This document shows, in pieces, positions 18,103 to 27,366 of a stretch of DNA of 64,000 nt (its first letter is position 1; every line of letters starts with the position of its first letter). This stretch comes from Gemmatimonadaceae bacterium (GTDB lineage Bacteria; Gemmatimonadota; Gemmatimonadetes; Gemmatimonadales; Gemmatimonadaceae): assembly GCA_035533755.1 (NCBI GenBank), contig DATLTC010000096.1:23561-87560 (forward strand), read 5' to 3'. The notes beneath the pieces are model-generated. The model made no database searches and was not told the DNA's origin. It saw only the letters and a program-made list of their open reading frames with translations. A program made the position numbers and the translations under genes.

Positions 18103-18114
18103 GAGGGTAGGACG
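18091..18114. repeat. Three tandem GTAGGAGG-type octamers
   Basis: GTAGGAGG, GTAGGAGG and GTAGGACG follow one another without gap, and the MarR stop codon lies in the second unit. The run of spaced GG/GGG tracts could form a two-tier G-quadruplex. A slippage-prone repeat at a stop codon can vary the C-terminus between strains. Confidence 0.6.
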
Positions 18115-18131
18115 GTCGGCCGTTCAGCGTC

Positions 18132-19682
18132 TCACGGCTCGGTCGCCGGCCACGTTCCCTTCCACCCGCGCAGGATCCAGATGCGCCGCCGGGTGGCGAC
18201 TCCGCCGTCGCGACGGGTGAGCGGCACCAGCGCGCCCTTCTCCACCGACGCGAAGTGGGCAGCGAGCACGACGGCCGTGTGGTGCGGTTGCGGCACCTCG
18301 TCCAGCACGAGCAGCAGGTCGTCGCCCACGTGCGCGAGCGCCCGGAAGCCGGGCCACAGATCGTACTGATTGGGACGACTGGAGAGGTTGAGCGAGAAGG
18401 TGACGGGATGCCCCGCCAGATGGTAGGCCAACTCGGAGGCGTCCTGGTACTTGTCGGCGGCCACCCACGCGTGCACGCGATCGCCGGCCACGAGGCGTTG
18501 CGCCGCGGCGACGCTGTCGGCGAGCTGGCCCCACCCGGCCGACCGCGCCACGGGATCGCGCGGCGCCGGCAGCGGCAGCACCGGAACGACCGCCTGCACG
18601 TACACGACGCACGACACGACAGCCGCAAGTGCGAGGCCCCAGCGCAGCCAGCGGCGGCCGAGGACGCCCCAATCGGTGGCGGCCAGGAGCGGGACGGCCG
18701 GGATGTAGGCCAGCGCCGGCCAGTTGGCCTCCACCGGCCGGCGGAAGGCGCTGAACAGGAACATGCCGACGCACGTGAGGGCCACGACTGCCAGCAGGTA
18801 GTGGGCGTCGCCGGCCGGACGGCGGACCGCGCGCCACACGGCGATACTCAGAAGGACGAGCAGGATCGGGGTGGCGAGACCGGCCTGCCCGCCGACGAGG
18901 GCGAGTTCGCGCACGAGCGGCGAGCCGCTGGGCGCCCCCAATCCGTGGTGCAGTTGGAACGTGAACGAGATCCAGCCGTGGCGTGAGTTCCAGGCCAAGA
19001 CGGGAACGAACACCGTCAGCGCGGCCAGGCAGGCGGCCCAGGGTCCGGCTTCGCCCAGCCGTGCGCGCAGACTCCGGCGCGTGAGCACGGCGATCGTCAC
19101 GCCCACGGGGAACAGGATGGATGTGTACTTGGACGAGAAGGCGAGGCCGAGCGCGAGCCCGGCGGCGATCCACCAGGCGAGCGACGCCGGGGAGTGGATC
19201 TTCGATTCGACGGCGCGAACCACGCAGTACACGCCCGCGGCGGCCGTGCACAGCAGCGGCACGTCGGGGGTGGCGAGCACCAGTCCGGCGGCGGCGAGCG
19301 GCATGAGCGAAAAGACGAGCGCCGCGAGGAGGCCGGCGCGGTCGCCGCCCAGGCGTCGGGCAATGGCCGAGGCGAACAGTGCCGCCAGGAATCCGGCGAC
19401 GACGACGCCCAGGCGGACCGCGATCGGAGACGGCCCGATGCCGGCAGCGCCGGCGAGCCCGGTCCCGCCGCGGATGAGAGCGGCGATGCCCCACGGATGG
19501 TCGAAGTAGCCGGCGGCGAGGTGCCGGGACCACTCCCAGTAGTACGTCTCGTCGGGGAAGAGGGGGATGACCGCGGCGAACGCGAGTCGGACGAGCGCCG
19601 CTGCGGCAAGGACGAACAGGGCCAGGTGCCACGCATTCCGAATGTGCCTACCCGCCGCGCGCGGCGGACCGGGATCGGTCAT
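18132..19682 (-). CDS. GT39-type membrane glycosyltransferase (ArnT/PMT-like)
   Basis: A 516-residue polytopic protein with roughly 10 or more hydrophobic segments. The first extracytoplasmic loop has the hallmark FPDETYYWEWSRHL (D44, E45), typical of dolichyl/undecaprenyl-phosphate-sugar transferases, and SSKYTSILFPVG follows around residue 185. A soluble C-terminal part begins near residue 400. It probably transfers a sugar from a polyprenyl carrier to a lipid or protein outside the inner membrane. ATG 19682 overlaps the stop of the PHP gene (ATGA), so the two proteins are made together. Confidence 0.85.
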   Translation of the reverse strand: MTDPGPPRAAGRHIRNAWHLALFVLAAAALVRLAFAAVIPLFPDETYYWEWSRHLAAGYFDHPWGIAALIRGGTGLAGAAGIGPSPIAVRLGVVVAGFLAALFASAIARRLGGDRAGLLAALVFSLMPLAAAGLVLATPDVPLLCTAAAGVYCVVRAVESKIHSPASLAWWIAAGLALGLAFSSKYTSILFPVGVTIAVLTRRSLRARLGEAGPWAACLAALTVFVPVLAWNSRHGWISFTFQLHHGLGAPSGSPLVRELALVGGQAGLATPILLVLLSIAVWRAVRRPAGDAHYLLAVVALTCVGMFLFSAFRRPVEANWPALAYIPAVPLLAATDWGVLGRRWLRWGLALAAVVSCVVYVQAVVPVLPLPAPRDPVARSAGWGQLADSVAAAQRLVAGDRVHAWVAADKYQDASELAYHLAGHPVTFSLNLSSRPNQYDLWPGFRALAHVGDDLLLVLDEVPQPHHTAVVLAAHFASVEKGALVPLTRRDGGVATRRRIWILRGWKGTWPATEP

Positions 19683-21025
19683 GCCGCGCCTGCCGCTCCC
19701 CGGGGCCGGCGCCGGCGCCAAGCCACCGGCGCGAGCGCGATCGCCCAGATCCAGAGCAGCCATGACACGCGCTCGTCGTTGGTGAGCATGGTGAACATGC
19801 GGCTGACGACGAGTGGCGCGGTGGCGATCAGGCGCCACGTGGACCCGCGGGTATTGGCCACGCGGCGCTCGACCACCGTGGTGCCCTCGAAGCCCCGGGT
19901 GCGGATGACGTCGTCGATGGCGGCGGCGAGCGAGTCGGTGGACATGCCGCGCCATCCGGGCAGGGACACGAGGGTCCAGCCGGCCGCGGTGAATCCCCAT
20001 CCGTGATTGTCGCTGCCGGCCACCAGCGCGAGGTTGAACGTGTCAGCCACGTAACTGATCACCGTCCGGAGGCGGCGGACGTCTCCCAGCCCGCGCGGCG
20101 ACGCGTCGATGATCTCGATGGCGCGCGCGCCGGGCGTGCCGGGCCCGTGGGCGGGATGCAGGTTCCGCATGAGATCGGGGAAGGTGTACACCACGATCGG
20201 CTCGCTGTTGGGAATGGCGCTCGCGAGCGCGAGGGACGTGTCGTCCAGATCGCGCAGCGCCGGATCGGTGAGGCCCCGGTACCGTCGCTCCGCCCCGAGC
20301 AGGTTCACGTGCGCGCCGCGCCACACCACCTCGAGCCCCTGCAGGATCATCGTGCCTTCGCCCGCCACCGGCGGATTGTTGGCGATTCCATCCTCGGCGC
20401 CCTGCACGGTGCGGTGGTCGGTGATGTAGGCAACGTCGAACCCTGCGTTGCGATGCCAGCGGCGATTGGCCTCGGGGCTGAACCAGGGCGCGCCGTCATG
20501 GGAGAACTTGGTGTGCGAATGGAAGTCGGCCACGAGCACGGCGTCGTTGAACGGAGTGTCGACCGACACTGCGGCCATCGGGCGCGGGACGAGCGCGCCG
20601 ACGGCGTAGACCAGCACCAGCCCGCCCAACGCGAGGGCCGCCGCTTTCAATTCACGAAGGAAGCCGGTGCCATGGCGGAATCCGCGCCACGCCCGGCACG
20701 CGGCGAACAGCGCCACCAGCGTGATGAGGATGGCGATGTGCTGGCGCACGCTCATCAGCGACAGCGTGTCCAACACGCTGCAGATGGGGGCCAGTAGCAG
20801 ATACCCCGTGGAGAGCACCAGGTGCACGTCGGGCACGCGCTGGAAGGTGCTGGCGTTCCGGATCGGATCCACGGCGAAGTCGGCCGACACCAGCACGAGC
20901 AGCGACAGGATCACGGCCCACCAGGGCACGCGGCCCAGCGTGGGAAGACTCGCCGGTGATGCGGGGGAACCGGCATGAGCGGTGCGGCGCTTTGTGGAGT
21001 GGCGAGAACGATCGTCGGCGGCCAC
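19679..21025 (-). CDS. Membrane-embedded PHP-domain phosphoesterase-like protein
   Basis: A 448-residue protein starting with GTG. About four hydrophobic segments (roughly 33-50, 68-88, 97-112 and 127-147) precede a PHP domain, and another hydrophobic segment lies near 415-435. The PHP metal set looks complete: DFHSHTKFSHDG (H169, H171), AYITDH, QGLEVVWRGAHVN and GSDNHGWG. PHP domains are metal-dependent phosphoesterases, for example histidinol phosphatase or nucleic-acid proofreading. Placement between membrane segments suggests a periplasmic phosphoester substrate, perhaps a polyprenyl-linked or lipid phosphate made with the coupled glycosyltransferase. That link is an inference. Confidence 0.75.
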   Translation of the reverse strand: MAADDRSRHSTKRRTAHAGSPASPASLPTLGRVPWWAVILSLLVLVSADFAVDPIRNASTFQRVPDVHLVLSTGYLLLAPICSVLDTLSLMSVRQHIAILITLVALFAACRAWRGFRHGTGFLRELKAAALALGGLVLVYAVGALVPRPMAAVSVDTPFNDAVLVADFHSHTKFSHDGAPWFSPEANRRWHRNAGFDVAYITDHRTVQGAEDGIANNPPVAGEGTMILQGLEVVWRGAHVNLLGAERRYRGLTDPALRDLDDTSLALASAIPNSEPIVVYTFPDLMRNLHPAHGPGTPGARAIEIIDASPRGLGDVRRLRTVISYVADTFNLALVAGSDNHGWGFTAAGWTLVSLPGWRGMSTDSLAAAIDDVIRTRGFEGTTVVERRVANTRGSTWRLIATAPLVVSRMFTMLTNDERVSWLLWIWAIALAPVAWRRRRPRGAAGAA

Positions 21026-21114
21026 GGCGGGTCCGGTTGGGTGGGCGTGGGTCCAGCTGCCGAATGGTTAGTGTTCCACGTCTAAGGTAGCGTCACTTTT
21101 CCCAGAGCGCACCA

Positions 21115-23163
21115 ATGGCCAACCGACTGGCGCACGAGACCAGCCCGTACCTGCGGCACCACGCGCACAACCCGGTGGACTGGTACCCGTGGGGGGCCGA
21201 GGCACTGGACCGGGCCCGCCGCGAAGAGCGGCCGATCCTGCTCAGCGTCGGGTACGCGGCGTGTCACTGGTGCCACGTCATGGAGCGCGAGTCGTTCGAA
21301 AACGCGGGCACCGCGGCCCTCATGAACGCGCGGTTCGTGTGCATCAAGGTGGACCGCGAAGAGCGTCCGGATCTTGACGCGATCTACATGCAGGCAGTGC
21401 AGGCCCTCACCGGGCACGGCGGGTGGCCGATGACGGTGTTCCTCACGCCCGAGGGCGAGCCGTTCTACGGCGGCACCTACTACCCGCCCGACGACCGGCA
21501 CGGCATGCCGTCGTTCCGGCGCGTGCTCGAGGCGGTGTCGGACGCGTACGCCAATCGGCGCGGCGACGTGCGCAAGACCACCGACATGCTGCGGCAGATC
21601 TACGATGCGGCGGCGGCGCCCGCCACGGCCACCGGTGCGCTGGACGCGGCGCTGCTCGAACGCGCCTACCGCGCGGCCGCCGCGGAGTACGACGCGCGGT
21701 ACGGCGGGTTTCGCGGCGCCCCGAAATTTCCGCAGGCAATGTCGCTCGACGCCATGCTCGCCGTGTGGGCGCGAACGGGCGAGCCGTTCCCGCTCGAGGT
21801 GGCCGCGCGGTCGTTCCGCGCCATGGCGCGCGGCGGCATCTACGATCAGGTGGGCGGGGGCTTCGCGCGCTACGCCACCGACGCGGGGTGGCTGGTGCCG
21901 CACTTCGAGAAGATGCTCTACGACAACGCGCTCCTCGGCCGGCTGGCGGTGCACCTGTGGCAGGCCACGGGTGACGACGGCGTACGTCGCGTCTGCGAGG
22001 AGACGTTCGACTGGGTGGCCCGCGAGATGACGGCGCCGGGCGGCGGCTTCTACTCCACGCTCGACGCCGACAGCGAAGGGGAGGAGGGCAAGTTCTATCT
22101 CTGGACGGCGGACGAACTCGACGCGCTGCTGGGCGCCGACGCCCCGCTCGTGCGTGCGTACTACGGCGTGGAGGCGGGCGGCAATTTCGAAGGCCGCTCG
22201 ATCCTGCACGTGCCCGATGACCTCGGCGCCGCGGCGGCGCGGGCCGCGGTGGAGCCGGCCGCGCTGCGCGATGCCGTGGACCGGGCCCGGCGCACACTCT
22301 ACGACGCGCGGAGCCGCCGGGTGTGGCCGGCCCGCGACGAGAAGATCCTGGCCGCGTGGAACGGGCTCATGCTGCGGGCGGTGGCCGAGGGCGCGCGGGC
22401 CTTCGAGTCGACCGCGTACCGCGACCTCGCGCTGCGCAACGGCGAATTCCTGTTCCGCGAGATGGTGCGCGACGGGCGCGTGATGCGCGTGCACACCGAC
22501 GGAGTCACGCGTCTCGCCGGCTACCTCGAGGATCACGCCGCGGTGGCGCTGGGCGCGCTGTCGCTCTACGAGCTGACCTTCGATCGCATATGGCTGGACC
22601 GGGCGCGCGATCTGGGCAGCGCCATCGTCCGCTGGTTCTGGGACGAGGAGACCGGCGCCTTCTTCGACACCGCCCGCGACCACGAGTCGCTGATCACGCG
22701 GCCGCGCGACGTGAGCGACAACGCCACGCCGTCGGGCACGTCGCTGGCCGTGGAACTGTCGCTGCGGCTGGCCGAACTGTTCGGCGACCCCGAGCACCGC
22801 GAACGCGGCGAGCGGGTGCTGGCCTCGCTCGCCGAACCGATGGCGCGGCATCCGCTGGCGTTCGGGCATCTGCTGAGCGCGGCCGACCTCGCGGTGTACG
22901 GCGCGGTGCAGCTGGCGGTGGTGGGTGATCCGTCGAGCGATGCGTTCCGCGCCCTGGCGCGGGAATCGGCGCGGCAATACGTGCCGTCGCTCGTCATCGC
23001 CGGCGGGGCGGCCGCGGACAACGCGGACGTCCCGCTGCTCGCGGACCGGCCGCTGCGGGATGGCCTGGCGACGGCGTATCTGTGCCGCGCGTACGCGTGC
23101 AACGCGCCGGTGACGGCGCCGGGGCTGCTGGCGGTCCAACTGGAGGAGACGCGAACCGGGTAA
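21115..23163 (+). CDS. YyaL-type thioredoxin-domain protein (DUF255)
   Basis: A 682-residue protein with an N-terminal thioredoxin-like domain: [18 protein letters not shown], then CHWCH at 50-54 and [16 protein letters not shown]. The rest forms an alpha/alpha barrel related to N-acylglucosamine 2-epimerases ([32 protein letters not shown]). This arrangement is that of YyaL and animal SSP411/SPATA20. The biochemical role is unknown despite wide conservation. It is divergent from the PHP gene and monocistronic. Confidence 0.93.
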   Translation: MANRLAHETSPYLRHHAHNPVDWYPWGAEALDRARREERPILLSVGYAACHWCHVMERESFENAGTAALMNARFVCIKVDREERPDLDAIYMQAVQALTGHGGWPMTVFLTPEGEPFYGGTYYPPDDRHGMPSFRRVLEAVSDAYANRRGDVRKTTDMLRQIYDAAAAPATATGALDAALLERAYRAAAAEYDARYGGFRGAPKFPQAMSLDAMLAVWARTGEPFPLEVAARSFRAMARGGIYDQVGGGFARYATDAGWLVPHFEKMLYDNALLGRLAVHLWQATGDDGVRRVCEETFDWVAREMTAPGGGFYSTLDADSEGEEGKFYLWTADELDALLGADAPLVRAYYGVEAGGNFEGRSILHVPDDLGAAAARAAVEPAALRDAVDRARRTLYDARSRRVWPARDEKILAAWNGLMLRAVAEGARAFESTAYRDLALRNGEFLFREMVRDGRVMRVHTDGVTRLAGYLEDHAAVALGALSLYELTFDRIWLDRARDLGSAIVRWFWDEETGAFFDTARDHESLITRPRDVSDNATPSGTSLAVELSLRLAELFGDPEHRERGERVLASLAEPMARHPLAFGHLLSAADLAVYGAVQLAVVGDPSSDAFRALARESARQYVPSLVIAGGAAADNADVPLLADRPLRDGLATAYLCRAYACNAPVTAPGLLAVQLEETRTG

Positions 23164-23188
23164 GGCCGCGCGCCGTGCTCGGCGCCGG

Positions 23189-24022
23189 TCAGCGCAGCAC
23201 GGTGCGGAAGCTGAAGGTCGAATCGACGAGGAAGAAGGCGCGGTTGTAGCCGCGCGGGTCGAAGGCCACGTAGCGCGGTCCGGCGCGGAGCACGACGTAC
23301 GGGGAGTCGGTCAACTCGAAGTGCGCGGCGCGCAAAATGGCGGACGCCACCCGAGCGCACACCCCGACGTCATCAACCACCCGCACCGCGCTGGAGTCCA
23401 CGCCGCCGAGGCCGAGGTCGTTCATCAACCGGATCTCGCCGGCGTCGCGCGAGGCGAGCATCTCCTTCACGGCATCGATGCGCAGCAGACCGCCGGTGGA
23501 GCCGTCGGCGCACGACGTTTCCGCCGGGCCGGACGCGTCGGCGGGGGGCGCGTCGGCGACATCGGTTCGGTGGAGCGACAGCGTCTGCGCGCTGGCCACG
23601 CCCGGCATATGGCGCACCACGTCGGCCGCGGCGTCGAGCATCTCCACGTTCCCGGCGCCATGCAGGCGCACGAGGTAGTAGCCGTCGGCATCGCCGCCGC
23701 GGTCGCCGCCGATCACCACGCCGCACACGCGGTCCACGGCGGCCTGGCGCTGCATCTGGGTGGCCGACGTATCGAATCTGGCGGCGATCACGTTCTTGAG
23801 CAGACTCACGCCAGGCCGCGACGCCACGGTGATCGTGCCGAGCGAATCGAGGACGTCCTGCGCGATCGTGTCGGGCGCGAGCGGGGGCACGAACGCGGTG
23901 GCCGAACAGTCCCGACCGGGCAGGCTGGCCAGGCGCTGCGCGTACGCCGGCCGCGCGCCGGCGGCGGCCGCCAGCGCGGCGAACGCCAGCGTGAGCGCGC
24001 GCAGCGGCCGGGCTACTTCCAC
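23189..24022 (-). CDS. Secreted protein of unknown function
   Basis: A 277-residue protein from GTG 24022, which overlaps the upstream stop by 10 bp; the longer frame to 24058 would add 12 non-signal residues. The signal peptide is clear (MEVARPLRAL, an Ala-rich core, cleavage near AYAQ). The mature part is about 250 residues with at least four Cys and no motif I recognise; the first half has a possible alpha/beta domain (VCGVVIGGDRGG) and the C-terminus is beta-rich (SPYVVLRAGPRYVAFDPRG). It is coupled to the LolA-like gene upstream, suggesting a joint envelope role. Confidence 0.6.
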   Translation of the reverse strand: MEVARPLRALTLAFAALAAAAGARPAYAQRLASLPGRDCSATAFVPPLAPDTIAQDVLDSLGTITVASRPGVSLLKNVIAARFDTSATQMQRQAAVDRVCGVVIGGDRGGDADGYYLVRLHGAGNVEMLDAAADVVRHMPGVASAQTLSLHRTDVADAPPADASGPAETSCADGSTGGLLRIDAVKEMLASRDAGEIRLMNDLGLGGVDSSAVRVVDDVGVCARVASAILRAAHFELTDSPYVVLRAGPRYVAFDPRGYNRAFFLVDSTFSFRTVLR

Positions 24023-24777
24023 CACAGGGGCACCGTGGCCCACGCCGCAGGACTCCACAGCTGCGGGTCGAGCGAGTCGTTCACGCGCACGTCCGTGTAA
24101 TCCTCCTGATAGGCCAGCTTGCCGCCCGACCAGACCTGCACCTGCTCAGCCAGCCAGCCGCCGGGTCTGGAAACATAGCGATTGAAGCGGATGTCCTGCG
24201 TGGCCGTTCCGCGCGGGTTGGGCTGGATGAGCCGCACGAACAGCAGGCGCTCGGCGTCCACCCAGAACTGCTTGCTCGCCGTATCTCCCGGGGCCGCACC
24301 CACGACGTACACCGGCCGGCCCTGGAAAGTGTCACGGTGGAACTTCGTGAGGTCGATTCCCTCGTGGCCCAGCACGTCCGCGGTGTGCGTCGGGGCCTGC
24401 CGGTACACATCGAACCCGAGGATCATGAGCGGGTTCCGCTCCGCCGCGGCGCCGGTGAGCTTGCCGCCTTTGAATAGATAGGTGCTGTCGCCCACATAGA
24501 GCATCCCGTCGCGGGCGGCCGCCTCGCCCATGTCGATGCGGAGCTTGCCCGGGATGGACGCCGCTTCGTGCCACGTCTGCACGCGCGCCTCGGCGCCGTC
24601 GGCCGCGAACCAGGTGCTCTTCTGGGTGAAGGTGAGCGTCCGGTACCAGGTGTCGGCGTACCGATCGTGCATCGCGGCGATGAGCTGCGGGCCATCGCTG
24701 GGCAACTGAGCGCGAACCGGGGCGGCGACGACGAGGTTCGCGAGGGCGAGTGCCGGAATGAACGCGAAGCGGCGCAT
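24013..24777 (-). CDS. Periplasmic LolA-like outer-membrane lipoprotein-sorting-type protein
   Basis: A 254-residue protein with a signal peptide to about residue 23 (APVRAQ). The predicted beta-rich mature domain starts with a helix (IAAMHDRYADTWYRTLTFTQ) and has a series of strands, resembling LolA/LolB/RseB-like proteins that bind lipid acyl chains; the family is not certain. It lies 43 bp downstream of the OmpR-type regulator and is followed by an unknown secreted protein. It could belong to an envelope-lipid handling or envelope-stress circuit. Confidence 0.6.
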   Translation of the reverse strand: MRRFAFIPALALANLVVAAPVRAQLPSDGPQLIAAMHDRYADTWYRTLTFTQKSTWFAADGAEARVQTWHEAASIPGKLRIDMGEAAARDGMLYVGDSTYLFKGGKLTGAAAERNPLMILGFDVYRQAPTHTADVLGHEGIDLTKFHRDTFQGRPVYVVGAAPGDTASKQFWVDAERLLFVRLIQPNPRGTATQDIRFNRYVSRPGGWLAEQVQVWSGGKLAYQEDYTDVRVNDSLDPQLWSPAAWATVPLWWK

Positions 24778-24820
24778 GGATTGGGGGGAGAGGGAGAGGC
24801 GAGCGCGGAGGGAAAGCTGC

Positions 24821-25507
24821 TCAGGCTTCGAGCCGGTAGCCCGCTTTCCACACGGTGAGGATGTGCTTGGGTTTGGACGGATCGTCTTCGAGCTTACGGC
24901 GCAACTCGGCGATGTGGATGTCCACCGTCCGCGTCATGACGTCGGCGCTGTAGCCCCAGACCTCCTTGAGCAACTCGAGGCGCGAGACGACGGCGCCGCG
25001 GCGGCGCACGAGGGTGAGGAGCAGGTCGAACTCCTTGGGACTCAGCGCCACGGGGTGATCGCCGCGGGTGACGGTGCGCGACGCCGGATTGATCTCCACG
25101 GCGCCGAACCGTTCCAGCGCCGCCGCGTCGCGGACGTCGGACCGGCGGGCGCGGCGGAGGAGCGCCGCGACGCGGGCCAGCAGCTCGAGCACGCCGCACG
25201 GCTTGGTGACGTAGTCATCGGCCCCGAGGCGGAAGCCGAGCACCTTGTCGGTCTCCTCGCCGCGCGCGGTGAGGATGAGCACCGGCATCTCGAGTCCTTC
25301 GTCGCGCAGGGTGCGCAGCACCCGGTAGCCGTCCATGCCGGGCAGCATGAGGTCGAGGATGACGAGGTTGGGATTCCACTCACGGGCGCGGACCAGCCCC
25401 ACCTCGCCGTCGCCGGCCACGTCCGCGTCGTAGCCTTCGATCTCGAGGCCGGTGCGCAGGCCGTAGGCGAGATCGGGGTTGTCTTCGATGATGAGGATGC
25501 GGTTCAT
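24821..25507 (-). CDS. OmpR-family response regulator
   Basis: A 228-residue protein: receiver domain with EDN near residue 8, phosphoacceptor Asp in LVILDLMLPGMDGY and Lys in YVTKPCG, then a winged-helix DNA-binding domain (SPKEFDLLLTLVRRRGAVV to TVDIHIAELRRKLEDD). Its ATG 25507 overlaps the stop of the kinase gene by 4 bp (ATGA), so this is the partner of that kinase. The two secreted-protein genes immediately downstream on the same strand may be targets or part of the same transcript. Confidence 0.95.
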   Translation of the reverse strand: MNRILIIEDNPDLAYGLRTGLEIEGYDADVAGDGEVGLVRAREWNPNLVILDLMLPGMDGYRVLRTLRDEGLEMPVLILTARGEETDKVLGFRLGADDYVTKPCGVLELLARVAALLRRARRSDVRDAAALERFGAVEINPASRTVTRGDHPVALSPKEFDLLLTLVRRRGAVVSRLELLKEVWGYSADVMTRTVDIHIAELRRKLEDDPSKPKHILTVWKAGYRLEA

Positions 25508-27228
25508 ATGGCGGGCTCCTTGATCGCGGCGGCGCCGGCGGCCGGCAATTTCACGACGACGCGCACGCCGCCGCTGGGGGAGGTCTCCATGGTGCAGGTA
25601 CCGCCGTGCATCTCCACCAACTCGCGTACGACCGAGAGGCCGATACCGCTGCCGCCGGTGCCGCGCTCGGTATCGCGGGCCAGGCGCACGTAGGGCTCCC
25701 ACACGCGATCGCGGTCGGCCACGGCGACGCCCGGCCCCTCGTCGTCGATCCAGATGCGGGCCTTGGTGCCGGTGCGCGCCGAGCCGATGGTGATCGTCTG
25801 CCCTTCGGGGCCGTATTTGGCCGCGTTGTCGAGGAGGTTGAGGATCACCTGGCGGAAGGCGTCGCGGTCCACGAGGGCCACGAGGTCGACGGCGAGCTCG
25901 GCGCGCAGCTTCATCTTGCGGGAGCGCGCCAGCGGCGCGAACAGTTCGAGCGCTTCGCGCAGTTCGCGCTCGAGGTCGGTGGGCGCCGGCGAGATCCGGT
26001 TCTGCTTGCGCTCGCCGCGCGAGAAGTTGAGGACGTTCTCCACGAGATAGGTGAGGCGGCGGGCCTCCTGGTCGATGATCCCCGCCGAGCGGACGCGCTC
26101 CTCCTCCGACCGCAGCTTGCCCATGTGCAGCAGTTCGGAGAACCAGCGGATCTGGGCGAGCGGCGTGCGGAGCTCGTGCGACACGCCCGAGACGAACTCG
26201 GTGCGGAGCCTGGCCAGCTCCTGTTCGCGGCGGAGCTGCACGAGGGCGATGGCGAGCAGGATGGCCATCACGACCAGCAGGGAGATGAGCATCGGCAGCC
26301 GCGACGGCGGGAGCCCGCCCACGATCAGCCGGCCGGCGACGTCGGGGCGCAGCGCCACGCGCAGCACGAGCCGGCCGAAGTTGGGCTCCAGCGTGTCGGC
26401 GACGCTGTAGGTGAGATCGTACTGGCCCGGCGAGCCGAACAGGGGCTCGCCGTGGACGTCGTCCACGGCGAGCGAGAGCACCGAATCCACGGGCAGGCTG
26501 CCGACGAGCGACGGCGGCAGGAGGGCGTTGCGGTGGTATACCGAACGGAACGCCGGGGTGAGGAACTGGAGCGGCGCCGTCTGGTAGCCGTAGATGACCA
26601 CCGGCTGGCCCTTGAGGTTCCGCGACACGAGGAATACGAGCAGGATCGGCTGCTCGTCGATCCCGCCCAGGATCATCACGTACGAGTCGTTGGTGACGAT
26701 CACGCGCATGGACGCTTGCGGCCGGGACCTGCTGTCCGTGGAGCCGTAGGACTGGGGGAGCATCTCCGACAGCGGCTTGAGCTGCTTGACGTAGGTGACC
26801 ACGGTATCGCGCACCCACCGCAGTTCCGCCGTGGACGCACGGTTCCGGGTGGTGAGGAGCTGGCCGTTGGGCCAGTCGATGCGGAAGTAGTACCGCACGC
26901 TGTCCAGGCACCCACACCAGCCGGCGTAGTCGCGGGCCATGGCGCCCACCGATTCGGGACTGAGCAGCGACGCCGGCAGTCGCGTGGGATCCACCCGCAT
27001 CGCCGCCTGGGCCAGCGACGGGATGATGTTGGTGAGGAGTTCGTTCTTGACCTGCTGCTCGAACTGCCAGTCGGCGAACGACGCGTAGTCGTGGAGGGTG
27101 TGCTCGGCGGTGAGGCGGTGGCCGCGAGCCGCCACCTCGGCCTGGTACACCAGCAGGGCGGTGACCACGAGCGCGAGCCCGAGGACGACCACCGTGCCGA
27201 CGACGCGGGAGGGGCGGGGAGGGGTCAT
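25504..27228 (-). CDS. Membrane sensor histidine kinase
   Basis: A 574-residue sensor with one membrane segment near residues 9-29, a large periplasmic sensing region (about 30-308) and a second segment near 310-332. The kinase core has VSHELRTPLAQIRWFSELL (phosphorylated H351) and an ATPase domain with N-box LLDNAAKYGPEG, IDDEGPGV and GGSGIGLSVV. The sensing domain has a CGC motif (about residue 105) and no family I recognise. It is coupled to the OmpR-type regulator. The signal is unknown. Confidence 0.93.
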   Translation of the reverse strand: MTPPRPSRVVGTVVVLGLALVVTALLVYQAEVAARGHRLTAEHTLHDYASFADWQFEQQVKNELLTNIIPSLAQAAMRVDPTRLPASLLSPESVGAMARDYAGWCGCLDSVRYYFRIDWPNGQLLTTRNRASTAELRWVRDTVVTYVKQLKPLSEMLPQSYGSTDSRSRPQASMRVIVTNDSYVMILGGIDEQPILLVFLVSRNLKGQPVVIYGYQTAPLQFLTPAFRSVYHRNALLPPSLVGSLPVDSVLSLAVDDVHGEPLFGSPGQYDLTYSVADTLEPNFGRLVLRVALRPDVAGRLIVGGLPPSRLPMLISLLVVMAILLAIALVQLRREQELARLRTEFVSGVSHELRTPLAQIRWFSELLHMGKLRSEEERVRSAGIIDQEARRLTYLVENVLNFSRGERKQNRISPAPTDLERELREALELFAPLARSRKMKLRAELAVDLVALVDRDAFRQVILNLLDNAAKYGPEGQTITIGSARTGTKARIWIDDEGPGVAVADRDRVWEPYVRLARDTERGTGGSGIGLSVVRELVEMHGGTCTMETSPSGGVRVVVKLPAAGAAAIKEPAI

Positions 27229-27318
27229 GGTGAAGGAAATGAAATGCTCGCCGCCGGGGCCAGCCAGCGAGCGGGGGCTGTCTTACCAAAGACTTACAGC
27301 GAACGGCGTGTCACAACA

Positions 27319-27327
27319 TGGTATGAT
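27319..27327 (+). promoter_or_regulatory. Possible extended -10 element upstream of acyl-CoA dehydrogenase
   Basis: TGG followed by TATGAT (27322-27327) fits an extended -10 about 33 bp upstream of the ATG at 27367, allowing for the start of transcription. A matching -35 at normal distance is not obvious; TTACAG at 27294 is 22 bp away. A second TTGACT at 27332 lacks a good -10. Confidence 0.3.
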
Positions 27328-27366
27328 CGTCTTGACTGTGGGGGACAAGGGGTCAAACTCCAGAGC

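Noticed and set aside
21082..23139. A 685-codon open frame on the minus strand
   Set aside because: Antisense to the YyaL-type gene, which has strong motifs such as CHWCH; no domain in the shadow.
23170..23185. GCGCCG-TGCT-CGGCGC hairpin between the YyaL gene and the convergent secreted-protein gene
   Set aside because: Only 6 bp and no U-tract; cannot be told from background.
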